A stretch of 13,195 nucleotides of DNA from Oceanospirillaceae bacterium UBA1126 (GTDB lineage Bacteria; Pseudomonadota; Gammaproteobacteria; Pseudomonadales; Balneatricaceae): NCBI GenBank assembly GCA_002312935.1, contig DCAT01000033.1, positions 10,382-23,576 on the forward strand, given 5' to 3'. Shown here one piece after another: positions 7,455 through 13,195 of this stretch. The notes under the pieces are model-generated. The model was given only the letters and a program-made list of their open reading frames with translations, did not search any database and had not been told where the DNA came from. A program made the position numbers and the translations under genes. Position 1 is the stretch's first letter; each line of letters opens with the position of its first letter.

Positions 7455-7857
7455 GCAATGGCTTTGGTTTGCCGTCTCTGTCTACCGCCACGAAGGTAAA
7501 CATTCCTTCTGTTACCTTGTCTACTGTGCCGCTATGGCGGCGTCTAACCCACGCCTCCACATGCACAGTAATAGAGGTATTACCGCGCTTAGCCGCACTG
7601 CAGTAGCAGCTTACATCGTCACCTATATACACAGGTTTATGAAAGGTCATGGCATCTACTGCCACTGTAACCACCCGCCCTTTTGCGACATCGGCTGCAA
7701 ATGCAGCACTAGAAAGGTCCATTTGAGACATAATCCAGCCACCAAAAATATCCCCATCAGGGTTAGCGTCAGCAGGCATGGCAATAGTGCGTAACGAGGG
7801 GTTCCCTTCGGGCATTACTATTGGTTTAGGTGCTGAATTAGGTGTGGGCGTAGACAT
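7444..7857 (-). CDS. yciA: YciA-type acyl-CoA thioesterase
   Basis: 137-residue single hot-dog-fold thioesterase that hydrolyses acyl-CoAs to free acid and CoA; E. coli YciA acts broadly. Diagnostic segments are SLRTIAMPADANPDGDIFGG followed by WIMSQMD (the Asp of GDIFGGW being the catalytic-region residue), GRVVTVAVDAMTF, and a C-terminal FVAVDRDGKPKPLPS closely resembling the E. coli ending. Length matches (E. coli about 132). The N-terminus has a short Pro/Ser-rich stretch of about 15 residues before the domain. ATG 7857 has AAAGGT about 10 nt upstream. It follows metY by 6 bp on the same strand, so both are likely co-transcribed. Its last codons overlap the convergent oxidoreductase gene by 11 bp. 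Assignment is confident; cellular substrate is not known. Confidence 0.94.
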   Translation of the reverse strand: MSTPTPNSAPKPIVMPEGNPSLRTIAMPADANPDGDIFGGWIMSQMDLSSAAFAADVAKGRVVTVAVDAMTFHKPVYIGDDVSCYCSAAKRGNTSITVHVEAWVRRRHSGTVDKVTEGMFTFVAVDRDGKPKPLPSA

Positions 7858-7863
7858 GATTAT

Positions 7864-9135
7864 TTATACCTTTTTTAGTGCTTGTTCAATATCAGCAATA
7901 ATATCACTCACATGCTCAATGCCCACAGAAATTCGCACTAAATCTTCCGTCACACCAGCTGCAGCAAGCTCTGTTTCATTTAACTGCCGATGAGTGGTAG
8001 AGGCTGGGTGACAGGCCAAAGACTTAGCATCACCAATATTCACTAATCGCAAAATCATTTGTAGTGCATCAATAAAGCGACCACCGGCTTCTCGACCACC
8101 TGCCACACCAAAGCTCAAGATGCCTGAGGCTTTACCACCACAAATCTTTTTACAAGTGGCTTGATACGGGCTAGTTTCTAGACCTGCGTAGTTTACCCAC
8201 TCTACCTTGGGGTGGTTTTGAAGGTAGTTAGCGACGATTTCAGCATTATCGCAATGGCGCTCCATGCGCAAACATAAGGTTTCTAAACCTTGCAGCAACA
8301 TAAATGAACTATGGGGAGATATAGCAGCGCCCGTATTACGCAATGGGATCACCCGGCAACGGCCAATGTAAGCGGCTGGGCCTAAAGCTTGGGTATACAC
8401 TACACCATGGTAAGAAGGGTCTGGTGTATTAAGCACAGCAAAACGCGCTTTATTTTTCACCCAATCAAACTTACCAGAATCAACGATCATGCCGCCAATG
8501 GTAGTGCCATGGCCGCCAATGTATTTGGTTAAGGAGTGGATCACGATATGTGCTCCATGCTCTATAGGTCGGCACAATACCGGGGTTGCTACGGTATTGT
8601 CTACCATCAAGGGAACGCCATTACGTTCAGCAATTTCAGCCAGTTTTGCAATATCAACAACATTACCCGCTGGGTTGCCAATAGACTCACAAAAAATAGC
8701 CCGGGTGCGGCTGTCTATGTGAGCTTCTAAAGCCGCATAATCATCATGAGAAGCAAATCGCGTTTCAATGCCTTGCCGTGGCAGCGTATGTGCAAACAAG
8801 TTGTACGTGCCACCATACACTTGGCTAGTGCTGACAATGTTGTCACCTACTTCACAAATACACTGCACCGCATAAGTGATGGCAGCCATACCCGATGCCA
8901 CGGCTAAGCCAGCAATACCCCCTTCCATTGAAGCCACACGCTCTTCTAGTACTGCAGTGGTAGGGTTAGTAATTCGGGTATAGATATTACCTGCAACCTT
9001 AAGGTCAAATAAATCCGCACCGTGTTGGGTGTCATCAAAGGTATATGAGGTGGTTTGGTAAATAGGCACTGCCGCCGCTCTAGTGGTGGCTTCGGATTCA
9101 TACCCGTGATGTAATGCTAAGGATTCTAACTTCAT
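7864..9135 (-). CDS. metY: O-acetylhomoserine sulfhydrylase (Cys/Met metabolism PLP enzyme)
   Basis: 423-residue PLP enzyme of the Cys/Met metabolism family, expected to make homocysteine from O-acetyl-L-homoserine and sulfide (direct sulfhydrylation) in methionine synthesis. Visible: PIYQTTSYTF, YTRITNPT (Y53, R54, phosphate contact from the partner subunit), ASGMAAI, MVDNTVATP (D179, PLP ring), and HSLTKYIGGHG with Schiff-base Lys K204. The length (about 420-430) and the insert after the Lys (GMIVDSGKFDW) fit MetY rather than the shorter MetB/MetC/MetZ. ATG 9135 has AGGAGT 5 nt upstream; an upstream in-frame ATG at 9183 has no site and adds an atypical Cys/Gln-rich leader. It is followed after 6 bp by yciA and is divergent from the peroxidase gene across 127 bp. 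Confidence 0.94.
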   Translation of the reverse strand: MKLESLALHHGYESEATTRAAAVPIYQTTSYTFDDTQHGADLFDLKVAGNIYTRITNPTTAVLEERVASMEGGIAGLAVASGMAAITYAVQCICEVGDNIVSTSQVYGGTYNLFAHTLPRQGIETRFASHDDYAALEAHIDSRTRAIFCESIGNPAGNVVDIAKLAEIAERNGVPLMVDNTVATPVLCRPIEHGAHIVIHSLTKYIGGHGTTIGGMIVDSGKFDWVKNKARFAVLNTPDPSYHGVVYTQALGPAAYIGRCRVIPLRNTGAAISPHSSFMLLQGLETLCLRMERHCDNAEIVANYLQNHPKVEWVNYAGLETSPYQATCKKICGGKASGILSFGVAGGREAGGRFIDALQMILRLVNIGDAKSLACHPASTTHRQLNETELAAAGVTEDLVRISVGIEHVSDIIADIEQALKKV

Positions 9136-9195
9136 GAAACACTCCTGTTGTTGTAGAATTAGACATAAGTTTGAGCATATCAAGCTTCTTATTCC

Positions 9196-9221
9196 AAAAA
9201 AAGCCTTTAATGCCTTTTTTT
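9196..9221. repeat. A7G/CT7 inverted repeat in the metY-peroxidase divergent region
   Basis: AAAAAAAG (9196-9203) and CTTTTTTT (9214-9221) form a perfect 8-bp inverted repeat around a 10-base centre. It sits near the middle of the 127-bp divergent space. The arms are A/T-only apart from one pair, so a stable RNA hairpin or terminator is unlikely; curved DNA or an operator half-site pair is more plausible. Confidence 0.4.
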
Positions 9222-9228
9222 ATGCATA

Positions 9229-9247
9229 TTGGTTATATAGAAACCAA
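9229..9247. repeat. TTGGTT-N7-AACCAA inverted repeat just before the peroxidase ribosome site
   Basis: A perfect 6-bp inverted repeat, TTGGTT (9229-9234) and AACCAA (9242-9247). The centre includes part of a TATATA run (9234-9239) that could be a -10 element. The right arm overlaps the first bases of AAGGA (9246-9250), the ribosome site of the peroxidase gene. It could be an operator over the promoter or a small hairpin touching the ribosome site. Confidence 0.4.
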
Positions 9248-9262
9248 GGACAACCCCTTATT

Positions 9263-9811
9263 ATGCCTACACGCCACGTTATACATTGTTTATTGGGCTT
9301 TCTTATTAGCCTGTCTGCTTCACACTCCGCTTTGGCATCATGCGCGCCATGGCTCAAACATAACCTGAAACAACTCCACTCTGGAACACCACTGGACCTA
9401 TGTGCAGTGACAGCTGGAAAACCTCTGTTGCTAGTTAATACTGCAAGCCACTGTGGCTTTACGGGTCAATTTGAGGGCTTAGAAGAATTACATCAAGAAT
9501 ACAAAGATCAAGGGTTAGTGGTTATCGGTTTTCCAAGCAACGCCTTTAATCAAGCCGCTTTAAACGAAGAAGAGGCTGCTAAAATCTGCTTTTATAATTT
9601 TGGTGTTACCTTTTTAATGAGTGAAACTATTGACGTTAAAGGTGCTAATGCACACCCTGTATTTCAACATTTAGAACAACAAAAGGGGGAACCTAGCTGG
9701 AATTTTAACAAATACCTTATTGATAAAGATGGTAATGTTGTTGAGCGTTATAGGCAGTGGACGTCTCCAACTTCATGGCCAATGACTAGTGCTATTGAAA
9801 AATTACTTTGA
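9263..9811 (+). CDS. Exported glutathione-peroxidase-like thiol peroxidase
   Basis: 182-residue thioredoxin-fold protein of the glutathione peroxidase family, expected to reduce peroxides outside the cytoplasm. Residues 1-25 form a signal peptide: MPTRH, a hydrophobic core (CLLGFLISLSAS), then ALA before Ser26. The peroxidatic Cys is C64 in NTASHCGFTGQF (Cys, not Sec), and the WNFNKYLID segment (W146, N147) supplies two more tetrad residues. The segment that normally reads FPCNQFG reads FPSNAFN, so the catalytic Gln appears to be Ala. A further Cys in AKICFYN lies where two-Cys GPx enzymes carry the resolving Cys. ATG 9263 has AAGGA 12 nt upstream, somewhat far, but is the only start giving a clean signal peptide; the frame is open up to 9134. 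Its stop overlaps the next start (TTGA). Reductant unknown. Confidence 0.88.
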   Translation: MPTRHVIHCLLGFLISLSASHSALASCAPWLKHNLKQLHSGTPLDLCAVTAGKPLLLVNTASHCGFTGQFEGLEELHQEYKDQGLVVIGFPSNAFNQAALNEEEAAKICFYNFGVTFLMSETIDVKGANAHPVFQHLEQQKGEPSWNFNKYLIDKDGNVVERYRQWTSPTSWPMTSAIEKLL

Positions 9812-10227
9812 ACAAAAAAAGGGCCCACGCTGTTAACTTAAAAAAACCTCAGTGCTATTGTAACTCTGGCATCGGTTTTAAATTATGTTGTGAGCCCGCC
9901 CTCAGTGGTAACGAACCAGCTAAAACGGCAGAGATGTTAATGCGCTCGCGCTATACTGCCTTTTGCCTGCTCGACCAAAACTACCTGTTACAAACTTGGC
10001 ACTTGAGCACACGCCCGAAAGAGGTTAGTTTTGAAGCCCAGCAACAGTGGCTTGGCCTTAAGGTTTTAGCCACTCATTTTGGCAAGCAAGAAGATACCCA
10101 GGGGCAGGTGGAATTTATAGCCCGTTATAAAATTCATGGCAGAGCTTACCGGATACACGAGAACAGCGATTTTTTATGGCAGGATGGCCACTGGTATTAC
10201 ACACAGGGCACGCTTTTTGGTGAGTAA
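9808..10227 (+). CDS. YchJ-like SEC-C motif protein (UPF0225 family)
   Basis: 139-residue protein of the YchJ/UPF0225 type. It has an N-terminal SEC-C-like zinc-binding motif, CYC-N-SG-IGFKLCCEP (C16, C18, C27, C28), then the family hallmark TAEMLMRSRYTAF followed by YLLQTWHLSTRP, and a cystatin/NTF2-like fold to the end (WYYTQG). The molecular role of the family is not established. The start is probably TTG at 9808, overlapping the peroxidase stop as TTGA, which suggests translational coupling. No ATG precedes the Cys motif in frame, and no strong ribosome site is visible. The second motif residue group reads C-Y-C-N-S-G where C-P-C-G-S-G is usual. It forms a two-gene unit with the peroxidase gene. 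Confidence 0.85.
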   Translation: MNKKRAHAVNLKKPQCYCNSGIGFKLCCEPALSGNEPAKTAEMLMRSRYTAFCLLDQNYLLQTWHLSTRPKEVSFEAQQQWLGLKVLATHFGKQEDTQGQVEFIARYKIHGRAYRIHENSDFLWQDGHWYYTQGTLFGE

Positions 10228-10287
10228 GTTGTTGTATATCTACTGCAGGCAAAGTTTATCCAAGTGGCACCATCATTCAGTTTGTAT

Positions 10288-10300
10288 TTACCAATGGTAA
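10288..10300. repeat. TTACC-AAT-GGTAA inverted repeat upstream of the FAD oxidoreductase
   Basis: A perfect 5-bp inverted repeat with a 3-base centre, 28 bp before the ATG at 10329, in the 101-bp gap after the YchJ-like gene. The right arm runs into GGTAATAATGG, which resembles a -10 region, but no good -35 is placed for it. It may be an operator. Nothing else was recognised in this gap. Confidence 0.35.
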
Positions 10301-10328
10301 TAATGGGGACTACACCAAGAGACGCGTT

Positions 10329-11615
10329 ATGTTTACACAAGATTTCAAAGAACAGCCGTATTGGTGGGATCGTAGCGCACCACCCACAGAGCAAGATACA
10401 GAACTGCCTAAAAAAGTTGATGTCCTTATCATAGGTGCAGGTTACACAGGCCTTCATGCTGCAATCCAGACTGCCCGAGGGTCAAGGAACACGTTAGTCA
10501 TTGATGCTAAGCACGCTGGTTGGGGCTGCAGTACAAGAAATGGTGGGCAAGTTAGCACGAGCATAAAACCGAGCTTTTCTGAGCTTGAAAAAACATACGG
10601 TAAAGACATGGCGTTGGCCATTTATAAAGAAGGCGATAAATCTTTACAATTTACTGGGGACTTCATAAAACAAGAGAACATTGACTGCAGTTATGCTGAG
10701 GTGGGCTGCTTCCATGCCGCACACAACACTGCGCAATATGAAAAACTTGCAAGGGCTATTGAACATCAAGCTTTTGAACTTCAGGACGACGCCTACATGA
10801 TTCCAAGATCAGAACAGCGCTCTGAATTAGGCACGGATACCTATTTTGGTGGGGCCATTTTTCCTAAACACGCTTCAATCGATCCGGCGGCTTATCATAA
10901 AGGATTGTTGGGTAAAGCGCATGAAGCGGGTGCAAACATTATTTCTTACTGTGCAGCTGAAAACATTAATAGAGACAAAAATGGCTTTACTGTAAAAACA
11001 TCAAAAGGCATTGTGCAGGCCAATAAAGTCATTATCGCTACAAACGGTTATACGGGTTCTTTAACCCCACGATTGCAACGTCGGGTGATTCCAATTGGAA
11101 GCTATGTGATTGCAACAGAGCCTGTTGGAAAAGATCTTATGGACCAGCTAATGCCGAAAAACCGTATCGTGAGCGACACACGTAAGGTGGTATATTACTA
11201 CCGTCCAAGCCCAGACCGAAGCCGTATTATATTTGGTGGTCGGGTATCTCTTGGAGAAAGTGATCCACGCCTGAGTGGCCCGAAGCTGCATAATTCGTTA
11301 TCTAAAATCTTTCCAGAATTAGAAAATACAAAGATTAGTCATTCCTGGATGGGCTATGTAGCATTTACCTTTGACTCTCTCATGCATGTAGGAGAAGAAG
11401 ATGGCCTCTTTTATGCAATGGGCTACTGTGGCTCAGGGGTTGGCATGGCTGGGTATCTAGGAAAGAAACTTGGGCAACAGGTCCTTGGACTCAAACAAGG
11501 TAAAACACCTTTTAATACCATTAAATTTCAGACACGTCCGCTATACACAGGAAAGCCCTGGTTCCTTGCTCCGTCTCTCATGTATTACCGATTCATAGAC
11601 AGCTTAAACATTTAG
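10329..11615 (+). CDS. FAD-dependent amine/amino-acid oxidoreductase (DAO superfamily, PuuB/DadA-like)
   Basis: 428-residue flavoprotein of the D-amino-acid-oxidase/glycine-oxidase superfamily, expected to oxidise the C-N bond of an amine or N-substituted amino acid. After the family's PYWWDRSAPP leader (10-19) comes the ADP-binding GAGYTG (36-41), an acidic end of beta-2 (VIDAK), and the FAD segment GWGCSTRNGGQV (64-75). ATNGYTG lies mid-protein, and the C-terminal FAD contact is GYCGSGVGMAGYLGK. The ATG at 10329 has a weak AAGAG 7 nt upstream. The residue normally His in many flavin-linking relatives is not evident, so covalent FAD is not predicted. It abuts the convergent cupin gene with no base between the stop codons. 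Near a dimethylamine-dehydrogenase-like gene, an amine substrate such as a putrescine derivative or methylated amino acid is plausible but unproven. Confidence 0.88.
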   Translation: MFTQDFKEQPYWWDRSAPPTEQDTELPKKVDVLIIGAGYTGLHAAIQTARGSRNTLVIDAKHAGWGCSTRNGGQVSTSIKPSFSELEKTYGKDMALAIYKEGDKSLQFTGDFIKQENIDCSYAEVGCFHAAHNTAQYEKLARAIEHQAFELQDDAYMIPRSEQRSELGTDTYFGGAIFPKHASIDPAAYHKGLLGKAHEAGANIISYCAAENINRDKNGFTVKTSKGIVQANKVIIATNGYTGSLTPRLQRRVIPIGSYVIATEPVGKDLMDQLMPKNRIVSDTRKVVYYYRPSPDRSRIIFGGRVSLGESDPRLSGPKLHNSLSKIFPELENTKISHSWMGYVAFTFDSLMHVGEEDGLFYAMGYCGSGVGMAGYLGKKLGQQVLGLKQGKTPFNTIKFQTRPLYTGKPWFLAPSLMYYRFIDSLNI

Positions 11616-11963
11616 CTAAAAGTCAGGTTCCAAGGCATAAACTGCGATAAGACAGCCGTTTTTGGTTGTTGAATTGTGGATAGTGCCATCTCGAAGCCAC
11701 ACCATATCGCCCGGGCCATAGACGACACCGTCATGGTCCCTTAGGTCCCCTTGGATAATTAAGAACTCTTCATCACCTGTGTGTTTATGAGGCACAGTTG
11801 CAGCGCCTGGCTCCATTTTGTAGATATAAAAACCGCTACCTAACGGTTTGTCATCATTAAGTTGCAGAACCTCACCATCAGGTTTTCCGTTTGATTGAAT
11901 TGGAGTAAACACACTTTTAAAAATGTTCGCCACACGTCGATCTTTATTAGGAATTGGTTTCAT
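11616..11963 (-). CDS. Small single-domain cupin protein
   Basis: 115-residue single cupin barrel. Motif 1 is VPHKHTGDEEFLIIQG, giving ligands H59, H61 and E65. Motif 2 is YGPGDMVWLRDGTIHNS, giving H96. The 3-His/1-Glu set is complete, so a metal site (Fe, Mn, Ni or Zn) is likely. The text around TGDEEFLIIQGDLRDHDG resembles the ChrR anti-sigma cupin domain, but no zinc anti-sigma N-terminal domain is present, so a stand-alone small-molecule-binding or enzymatic cupin is more likely. ATG 11963 is chosen because GAGGAA sits 6 nt before it; a GTG further up would overlap the upstream small gene. The ribosome site overlaps that gene's stop codon (TGAGGAA), which suggests coupled translation. The gene abuts the convergent FAD oxidoreductase gene. 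Function unknown. Confidence 0.88.
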   Translation of the reverse strand: MKPIPNKDRRVANIFKSVFTPIQSNGKPDGEVLQLNDDKPLGSGFYIYKMEPGAATVPHKHTGDEEFLIIQGDLRDHDGVVYGPGDMVWLRDGTIHNSTTKNGCLIAVYALEPDF

Positions 11964-11973
11964 TATGTATTCC

Positions 11974-12135
11974 TCAGGCACAATAGTAAGGTTCTTTTAA
12001 TGGCTCTTCGCTGTTACCACAATCTGTCCATCCTAATGACTTAGGATTCCTTTTTTGAATCTCACCATCTTCACCCTTCACATTAGGCCACAACTCTAGG
12101 CTAACCTCTTTTAGTGATTGTACGTAGCGATGCAT
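11974..12135 (-). CDS. Unrecognised 53-residue protein upstream of the cupin
   Basis: A small gene I do not recognise. The product starts MHRYVQSLKEVSLELWPNV and ends LKEPYYCA; it is soluble, highly charged, has no membrane segment or signal peptide, and has two Cys (C39 in WTDCGN, C52 near the end). Three things support it as real: ATG 12135 has GAGG 7 nt upstream (12146-12143); its TGA is shared with the ribosome site of the cupin gene 10 bp downstream; and an in-frame TGA four codons before the ATG shows it is a complete short frame rather than the tail of a longer one. It lies between the dimethylamine-dehydrogenase-like gene (67-bp gap) and the cupin, all on the minus strand. It might be a partner of either. 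No function can be assigned. Confidence 0.6.
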   Translation of the reverse strand: MHRYVQSLKEVSLELWPNVKGEDGEIQKRNPKSLGWTDCGNSEEPLKEPYYCA

Positions 12136-12202
12136 AAAAAGGCCTCAATTATTGATGACTTTAGCGTATTAAGCTATTTTTGAGATTATTATGCTAAATA
12201 AA

Positions 12203-13195
12203 TTAAGAGTTCAGGCTAGGCATTTCACGTTTGAATAACCCTTGCTCTACAACTCCAGGGTCAGCCTCAAACTCCTGCGCCCCTTGGTGACCAGAAAATA
12301 CTGCGTCGGCAATCAAGCCAGGCGCCAATGCATCACCAATTAAAGTCACCGACAAAGCCATCGAGGTACCGTCGCCTTTTTGCAACTGCTGCAATTGTTC
12401 ATACAAGGGTGAAGCTGATTCGCGTTCCGTTACTAATAACAAACTGGCGCAAGCAAGCCAGACATCTTGGCCGCCATAGACGCATTTTAAGTCAACGCCA
12501 ACATGGCCGGACTTTTGGCTAACACCAACAACAAGCCTGTTGGTATAAATGTCTACTCCCTGAGCTACCAAGCTGCATTGAACTTGTTTTTGTTCAAGAG
12601 TAAGTTCAGTAAAAGGCGAGACAATGCTAGCACTGGTGACAAAAAGCACGTCGTGGCCTAAGTCACTCAAGTGGTCAGCCAACACGCCGCCTAAGTAACC
12701 TTGATCATCATCATAGATCACCACTGGGCCTTGCCCTAGGAGGGTGCCATTCATAATGTCATCAGGGCTATAAACATCCACCTGTTCTAATCCTTCTATC
12801 GGTATACGAGAGGTGCGACCAATACCGTCTTTTCTCCAGATAGCGCCAGTGGCAACAAACACCTGCTCAATACCCAGTTCTAATACCTGTTGTTCATTTA
12901 AAGCACTGTCGAGGTAAATATCAACATTGTCCATTTGTTGTAATTGATAGATCCGGTAGTCACTTACACGACGCCATAGAGCCAAACCTTTTAAATTAGA
13001 CTCAGCAACCACTCGACCGCCTAAGTGTTTACTAGCTTCACTAAGAATAACCTCATAACCACGGTTAGCCAGTTGTAAAGCGCATTCCAAACCGGCAGGC
13101 CCAGCACCCACAACTAACACCGATTGCGGTGTTTTGGCAGCCGCAATTTTTTCTGGATGCCAGTCACGACGCCACTCTTCTCCCATGGTGGGGTT
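12203..13195 (-). CDS. TMADH/dimethylamine dehydrogenase-like flavoprotein, C-terminal part
   Basis: C-terminal 330 residues of an Fe-S flavoprotein of the trimethylamine/dimethylamine/histamine dehydrogenase and 2,4-dienoyl-CoA reductase family; the N-terminal FMN barrel and Fe-S cysteines lie beyond the window edge. The frame is open to base 13195 and begins NPTMGEEWRRDWHPEK, the segment that in TMADH follows directly after the last 4Fe-4S Cys. Next comes a dinucleotide-binding domain, VLVVGAGPAGLECA (GAGPAG 30-35) with SEASKHLGGRV. The second domain has VVIYDDDQGYLGG, very like the ADP-binding segment of TMADH. This points to the amine dehydrogenase side of the family rather than dienoyl-CoA reductase. 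An oxidative N-demethylase or amine dehydrogenase is likely; the exact amine is not determinable without the barrel. The small gene and cupin follow on the same strand, probably in one transcript. Confidence 0.88.
   Translation of the reverse strand, partial: NPTMGEEWRRDWHPEKIAAAKTPQSVLVVGAGPAGLECALQLANRGYEVILSEASKHLGGRVVAESNLKGLALWRRVSDYRIYQLQQMDNVDIYLDSALNEQQVLELGIEQVFVATGAIWRKDGIGRTSRIPIEGLEQVDVYSPDDIMNGTLLGQGPVVIYDDDQGYLGGVLADHLSDLGHDVLFVTSASIVSPFTELTLEQKQVQCSLVAQGVDIYTNRLVVGVSQKSGHVGVDLKCVYGGQDVWLACASLLLVTERESASPLYEQLQQLQKGDGTSMALSVTLIGDALAPGLIADAVFSGHQGAQEFEADPGVVEQGLFKREMPSLNS

Noticed and set aside
9150..9190. MetJ-box-like AGACATAA upstream of metY
   Set aside because: It is a single poor match to AGACGTCT without the tandem repeats that MetJ needs.
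10197..10457. Minus-strand open frame across the start of the FAD oxidoreductase
   Set aside because: It lies antisense to the well-supported starts and ends of two family-assigned genes and has a Cys-rich composition with no recognisable domain.

Overview
The window reads as chromosomal DNA of a free-living gammaproteobacterium, probably marine. This rests on moderate GC, Gram-negative housekeeping genes (a YciA thioesterase, a YchJ-type SEC-C protein, an O-acetylhomoserine sulfhydrylase) and very tight gene packing. The species cannot be named from the sequence. There are 14 genes: 13 with recognisable family membership and one unrecognised 53-codon gene. Two of the 14 are cut by the window edges. 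No rRNA, tRNA, CRISPR array, insertion sequence or phage gene was seen, and no stretch longer than 300 bases lacks a gene.

Region 1 (1-6300) looks like a catabolic island. It starts with the end of an oligopeptide/dipeptide-type ABC transporter ATPase (+). Facing it is a minus-strand series: LysR regulator, sulfatase/phosphonate-monoester-hydrolase (PMH)-like enzyme, AGE-family sugar isomerase/epimerase, and MmgE/PrpD protein. The hydrolase has no signal peptide and is therefore probably cytosolic, which fits a substrate brought in whole by the ABC transporter. Its formylglycine motif is unusual, C-G-N-S-R instead of C-x-P-x-R. The substrate is not known.

Region 2 (6300-7454) is a divergent pair: the LysR gene and a medium-chain NAD(P)H-dependent oxidoreductase. 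The 152-bp space between them holds a 15-bp inverted repeat with T-N11-A geometry. It is centred about 65 bp upstream of the start site predicted from a TATAAT box, which is the textbook position for a LysR recognition site.

Region 3 (7444-10227) holds metY-yciA on the minus strand. Divergent from them is a secreted glutathione-peroxidase-like gene overlapping a YchJ-like gene. The 127-bp divergent space contains two inverted repeats.

Region 4 (10329-13195) is rich in redox enzymes. It has a DadA/PuuB-type FAD oxidoreductase (+) abutting a minus-strand series of a TMADH/dimethylamine-dehydrogenase-like flavoprotein (C-terminal part only), an unrecognised 53-aa gene, and a small cupin. A role in amine or methylamine oxidation is plausible but inferred.

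At all three convergent junctions the stop codons overlap or touch, leaving no room for a conventional intergenic terminator.
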